From Vulcanimicrobiota bacterium (lineage in GTDB: Bacteria; Vulcanimicrobiota; Vulcanimicrobiia; Vulcanimicrobiales; Vulcanimicrobiaceae): DNA of 9,474 nt. Below are positions 6,677 to 9,474 of this stretch, piece by piece (positions within the stretch are counted from its first letter, which is position 1; each line of letters opens with the position of its first letter). The stretch lies in assembly GCA_014304965.1 (NCBI GenBank), contig JACRTZ010000172.1, positions 1-9,474 on the forward strand, given 5' to 3'. Below the pieces are notes generated by a model. The model had not been told where the DNA came from. It did not search any database and saw only the letters and a program-made list of their open reading frames with translations. The position numbers were made by a program, and so were the translations under genes.

Positions 6677-7582
6677 ATGAGTAGCGCGCCGCGGACCTAC
6701 TGGATTGACGGACGGATCGTACCGTCGGCCGAGGCGCACGCGCCTGCGCTGTCGCACGGGTTGCACTACGGCACGAGCGTGTTCGAAGGCATCCGCGCCT
6801 ATCCGACGCCGCGCGGCACGGCAATCTTCCGCCTCGACGATCACCTGCGCCGTCTCTTCGCTTCTGCCGAGCACTACATGCTCAAAATTCCCTACACGCT
6901 CGAGGAGCTGCACGACGCCGTCATCGAGACGCTGCGCGCGAGCGGCATGAACGACGCCTATATCCGCCCGCTCGCGTATTTCGGAGACGAGACGATCGCG
7001 CTTGCCCCCGGCCCTCGCTGCTCGACGCACGTGGTGTTCGCGGTCTTCGGCTTCCCGCCGCTCATGCAGGACGCGCCTGGTGCGCGCGCCACGATTTCGC
7101 CGATCCAGAAGTTTTCGTCGAAGGCGATGCCGGCTACGATTAAGGCCGGTGGTCATTATACGAACTCGGTGCTGGCGCTGCACGACGCGGCCAAACGCGG
7201 CTTTGACGAAGCCGTGCTGCTCAACGTGCGCGGCGAAGTTGCCGAGGGCAGCGGCGAAAACATCTTCATCGTCAAGGACGGCGTCGCGATCACGAACGAT
7301 GCGTCGGCCGACATTCTGTATGGCATCACGCGCGACTCGATCCTGACGATTTGCGCGCGCGAAGGCATTCCGACCGCGATCGCGCCGCTTACCGTCGCGG
7401 ATCTGCTCGCGGCAGACGAGGCGTTCTTCACGGGCACGGCGGCTGAGGTCATTCCAATCTTGTGCGTGGACGACAAGGTGTTTTCGGACGACCGCCCGAT
7501 CACGGCCCGCTTACGCACGACGTACGCGAACGCCGTCCGCGGCGGCGATCCGCGCTTCGAGGACTGGCTGACCTACACGTAG
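6677..7582 (+). CDS. ilvE: branched-chain amino acid aminotransferase
   Basis: This 301-residue fold-type IV PLP enzyme would interconvert leucine, isoleucine or valine with their 2-oxo acids, using 2-oxoglutarate/glutamate, in the cytoplasm. It is the last step of branched-chain amino acid synthesis. Family features are clear: SHGLHYGTSVFEGIRAY (26-42), YIRPLAYFG (95-103), the PLP-binding lysine K156 in ATIKAGGHYTNSVLA, VAEGSGENIFIVKDG (188-202), SADILYGITRDSI (210-222) and the cofactor-phosphate motif FFTGTAAEV (250-258). These fit the ilvE subgroup better than D-amino acid aminotransferase or aminodeoxychorismate lyase. The length is typical. The ATG start is well placed relative to the YWIDG motif but has no evident Shine-Dalgarno. 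It is divergent from the hydrolase remnant and ends one base before the stop codon of the opposing MFS gene. Confidence 0.93.
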   Translation: MSSAPRTYWIDGRIVPSAEAHAPALSHGLHYGTSVFEGIRAYPTPRGTAIFRLDDHLRRLFASAEHYMLKIPYTLEELHDAVIETLRASGMNDAYIRPLAYFGDETIALAPGPRCSTHVVFAVFGFPPLMQDAPGARATISPIQKFSSKAMPATIKAGGHYTNSVLALHDAAKRGFDEAVLLNVRGEVAEGSGENIFIVKDGVAITNDASADILYGITRDSILTICAREGIPTAIAPLTVADLLAADEAFFTGTAAEVIPILCVDDKVFSDDRPITARLRTTYANAVRGGDPRFEDWLTYT

Positions 7583-7583
7583 G

Positions 7584-8849
7584 TTAAGCGGGCGAGGCGG
7601 CGGCGACCGGCATCGATCGGAAACGCGGAACGTCGCGGATCGCGAGGACCATCACGCTTGCGAGAAACGCAAGCGCTGCAGCCGACACGTAGGCCGGCGT
7701 ATACGTGTGCGAGACGTCGAACACCTTACCTCCGACGAAGGCGCCGAGGGCCGCGCCCAATTGATGCGACACGAAAATCCAGCCGTACACTTCTCCGGCG
7801 GAGCGCGGCCCGAAAATACGGGCGGTCAGGCTCGACGTCGGCGGAACGGTTGCGATGTAGTTCAAGCCGAACGTCGCCGCGAAGGCGAACAAACCGATCG
7901 GCTCGTGCACGAAGATGAGCGCGACGAGCGTGAGGCCGCGAAACGCGTAAAAGAGCGCGAGCGGAACGACGCGCCCATAGCGGTCGCACACCCAACCCGC
8001 GCCGAGCGACCCGACGATATTGAGCGCCCCCATCACCCCGAGCGCCAAACTGGCCGTGTTTCCGGAAAAGCCGCGGCCTTCGCAGTCGGCGATGAAATGG
8101 ATCAAGATGAGTCCGGTTGAGGTGTAACCGCACACGAAAAAACTTCCGGCGAGCAACCAAAACGGCAAGGTCCGCAGGACCCGCCGAAGCGGTAAACCGT
8201 CCCCGACCGGACCCTTCGCGCGCGGCGGTTCGTTCGCTGCCGCCGGAGGATGGTTGCGAACGAGCAGATAGACCGGCACGATCAGGACGAGCGAAATGAG
8301 GCCGAGGACCAGCAGGGTCGGGCGCCAGCCCAAGTCTTGCGTCATGTGCTGCGCGGGAATGATGATCAGAATCTGTCCCGCCGACATCCCCGCGCCCAAG
8401 ACGCCGACGGCGAGGCCGCGTTTGTCTGCGAACCAGCGCGCCGCCAAGGTGAGCGCACTCGGCATGCCGGTTGCGCCCGCACCGAGGGCAACGACGGTGC
8501 CGAGCGTGAGATACAGAGCCAACAGCCCGTGCGCTTGCGATGCGAGGAGCTCGCCGATACCGACGGCGAGCAAACCGATCGCCAAGACCGCGCGCGTGCT
8601 CCAAGCGTCGGAAAGGCGACCCGCAAACGGTCCGACCGCACCGTACAGGAAGAGCGAGAGCGCCCCAACCGCGCCGAGCGTCGACCGATCGTAGCCGAAT
8701 TCTTGTCCGAGCGGTGGAACGAGCACGCCGAACATGCCGCGCACACCCGCCGCCAACAGCAGCGCGAGCGCGGCCGCGATCAGGACGACCCAGCGCCACC
8801 GCGCCGGACGTACCGGTTGCTCCGGCGATACGATCAGCATGACGCCCAC
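7584..8849 (-). CDS. MFS transporter, probable organic-acid type
   Basis: This 421-residue inner-membrane protein has the twelve-helix major facilitator layout. Six hydrophobic segments (about 21-45, 57-77, 86-104, 108-133, 145-167, 177-198) are followed by a charged cytoplasmic loop (about 199-225) and six more (about 229-252, 266-284, 294-313, 317-338, 355-375, 386-404). The loop 2-3 motif is GRLSDAWSTR (77-86) and its second-half counterpart is GWVCDRYGRVVPL (285-297). The segment ARWFADKRGLAVGVLGAG (137-154) resembles oxalate/formate-antiporter or monocarboxylate-type carriers, so an organic-acid substrate is a tentative guess. The GTG at 8847-8849 is the longest start; an ATG three codons in (8838-8840) is equally possible, and neither has a clear ribosome binding site. 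It is divergent from a threonine/serine dehydratase gene, so cargo related to that pathway is possible but unproven. Confidence 0.88.
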   Translation of the reverse strand: MGVMLIVSPEQPVRPARWRWVVLIAAALALLLAAGVRGMFGVLVPPLGQEFGYDRSTLGAVGALSLFLYGAVGPFAGRLSDAWSTRAVLAIGLLAVGIGELLASQAHGLLALYLTLGTVVALGAGATGMPSALTLAARWFADKRGLAVGVLGAGMSAGQILIIIPAQHMTQDLGWRPTLLVLGLISLVLIVPVYLLVRNHPPAAANEPPRAKGPVGDGLPLRRVLRTLPFWLLAGSFFVCGYTSTGLILIHFIADCEGRGFSGNTASLALGVMGALNIVGSLGAGWVCDRYGRVVPLALFYAFRGLTLVALIFVHEPIGLFAFAATFGLNYIATVPPTSSLTARIFGPRSAGEVYGWIFVSHQLGAALGAFVGGKVFDVSHTYTPAYVSAAALAFLASVMVLAIRDVPRFRSMPVAAASPA

Positions 8850-8923
8850 AACCCGGCCGTCCGAGCGAGGTTTTCACTGCGCAAAGGCGGGTTGGCCGCG
8901 AAGAAAGCGCCAAGCCTGAAGCG
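8850..8923. promoter_or_regulatory. divergent promoter spacer with a small inverted repeat
   Basis: The 74 bases between the MFS start and the dehydratase start must carry promoters for both genes. An inverted repeat CAACCCG (8849-8855) / CGGGTTG (8888-8894) with a 32-base centre lies across the MFS start region. It could be a pair of half-sites for a regulator or could be chance, since seven-base matches are common at this GC content. No convincing -10/-35 pair or strong ribosome binding site is visible for either gene. Confidence 0.3.
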
Positions 8924-9474
8924 ATGGCCGACGTTCCGACCCTTGACGATATTCGCGCGAACGCGCAACGCCTCGCGCCGTACGTGGACGTAACGCCCAT
9001 TCACCGCTGGTCGAGCGCGTCGCTGGACGAACGGCTCGGTCAAGACGCGCGCGTCACGTTGAAACTCGAATTGTTTCAACGCACCGGAACCTTCAAACCC
9101 CGCGGTGCACTCACCGTCATGATGGACATGGCGCCGGACGTGCGCGCGCGCGGCGTCACCGCGGTCAGCGCGGGCAACCACGCGATCGCCGTTTCGTATG
9201 CGGCCTCCATTCTCGGGATGACAGCCAAAGTCGTCATGCCGAAAACCGCAAGTCCGTTTCGCGTCGAACGCTGCCGCGATTACGGCGGCGAGGTCGTGCT
9301 GGTCGAAGATACCGCGGCCGCCTTTGCGCGCATGGAAGACATTGCACGCGACGAGCGCCGCTCGATCGTTCATCCGTTCGAAGGGCCGCTGACGGCTCTC
9401 GGTACCGCGACGCTCGGTCTCGAATTCCTCGAGCAAGCCGGCGAACTCGATGCGGTCGTCATTCCGATCGGCGG
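8924..9474 (+). CDS. PLP-dependent threonine/serine dehydratase, partial
   Basis: The open frame runs from an ATG at 8924 off the right edge, giving 183 residues of a fold-type II PLP enzyme of the threonine dehydratase/serine racemase group. These enzymes deaminate threonine to 2-oxobutyrate (and serine to pyruvate), or racemise serine. The PLP lysine is K58 in KLELFQRTGTFKPRGA (47-62). The phosphate-contact motif is VSAGNHA (81-87). VVMPKTASPFRVERCRDYGG, HPFEGPLTALGT and VIPIGG (178-183, just before the edge) are all standard for the family. The missing C-terminal half would show whether an ACT regulatory domain exists, so biosynthetic IlvA, catabolic TdcB-like and serine racemase-like enzymes cannot be separated here. 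The ribosome binding site is weak. The gene is divergent from the MFS transporter. Confidence 0.9.
   Translation, partial: MADVPTLDDIRANAQRLAPYVDVTPIHRWSSASLDERLGQDARVTLKLELFQRTGTFKPRGALTVMMDMAPDVRARGVTAVSAGNHAIAVSYAASILGMTAKVVMPKTASPFRVERCRDYGGEVVLVEDTAAAFARMEDIARDERRSIVHPFEGPLTALGTATLGLEFLEQAGELDAVVIPIG

Noticed and set aside
6045..6680. Plus-strand open frame of 211 residues opposite the hydrolase remnant
   Set aside because: Arg/Glu-rich shadow of the hydrolase N-terminal half; no motif or ribosome binding site.
7726..9000. Minus-strand open frame of 424 residues overlapping the MFS gene in another frame
   Set aside because: Arg-rich, no membrane segments; the overlapping frame has clear MFS motifs and twelve helices.
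8834..9436. Minus-strand open frame of 200 residues at the right end
   Set aside because: Antisense to the dehydratase frame, which carries the PLP lysine and other family motifs.

Overview
The window is GC-rich (roughly 65% G+C by eye), densely packed bacterial chromosomal DNA. Several genes appear to start with TTG or GTG and intergenic gaps are very short. I see no mobile elements, CRISPR arrays, rRNA or tRNA. The pairing of a DUF5693 membrane protein with a CsaB-type polysaccharide pyruvyl transferase is typical of Firmicutes and other lineages that anchor SLH-domain proteins. With the high GC, the codon style and the abundance of CGATCG, I would guess a deep-branching lineage such as Candidatus Eremiobacterota or a relative. 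That assignment is inference only.

Layout: (1) positions 1-5981, + strand, a tight four-gene run. It holds the last codons of an unknown gene, a DUF5693 membrane protein (4-nt TTGA overlap), csaB (5-nt gap) and ileS (28-nt gap). This looks like one transcription unit joining envelope-polysaccharide modification to isoleucyl-tRNA synthesis. (2) 5987-6626, - strand, the remnant of a secreted alpha/beta hydrolase. It has a strong ribosome binding site, a signal peptide and an intact N-terminal half up to the nucleophile elbow. The reading frame then breaks and continues into a short C-terminal piece that looks like it comes from another protein. (3) 6677-7582, + strand, a complete branched-chain amino acid aminotransferase (ilvE type), divergent from the hydrolase remnant over a 50-nt spacer. 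(4) 7584-8849, - strand, a 12-helix MFS transporter, tail to tail with ilvE with one base between them. (5) 8924-9474, + strand, the N-terminal part of a PLP-dependent threonine/serine dehydratase cut by the window edge, divergent from the transporter.

Three genes relate to isoleucine: ileS charges it to tRNA, ilvE catalyses the last biosynthetic transamination, and the threonine dehydratase homologue could make 2-oxobutyrate, although its substrate is not settled by this fragment. They sit in separate transcription units, so a functional link is only suggestive.

Points most worth checking are the altered class I signature motifs in IleRS (HMGS and AMHKS), the chimeric hydrolase remnant, and the DUF5693-CsaB pair as an envelope-anchoring module of unknown mechanism. 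I do not see a clearly new multi-gene defence or mobile system here.
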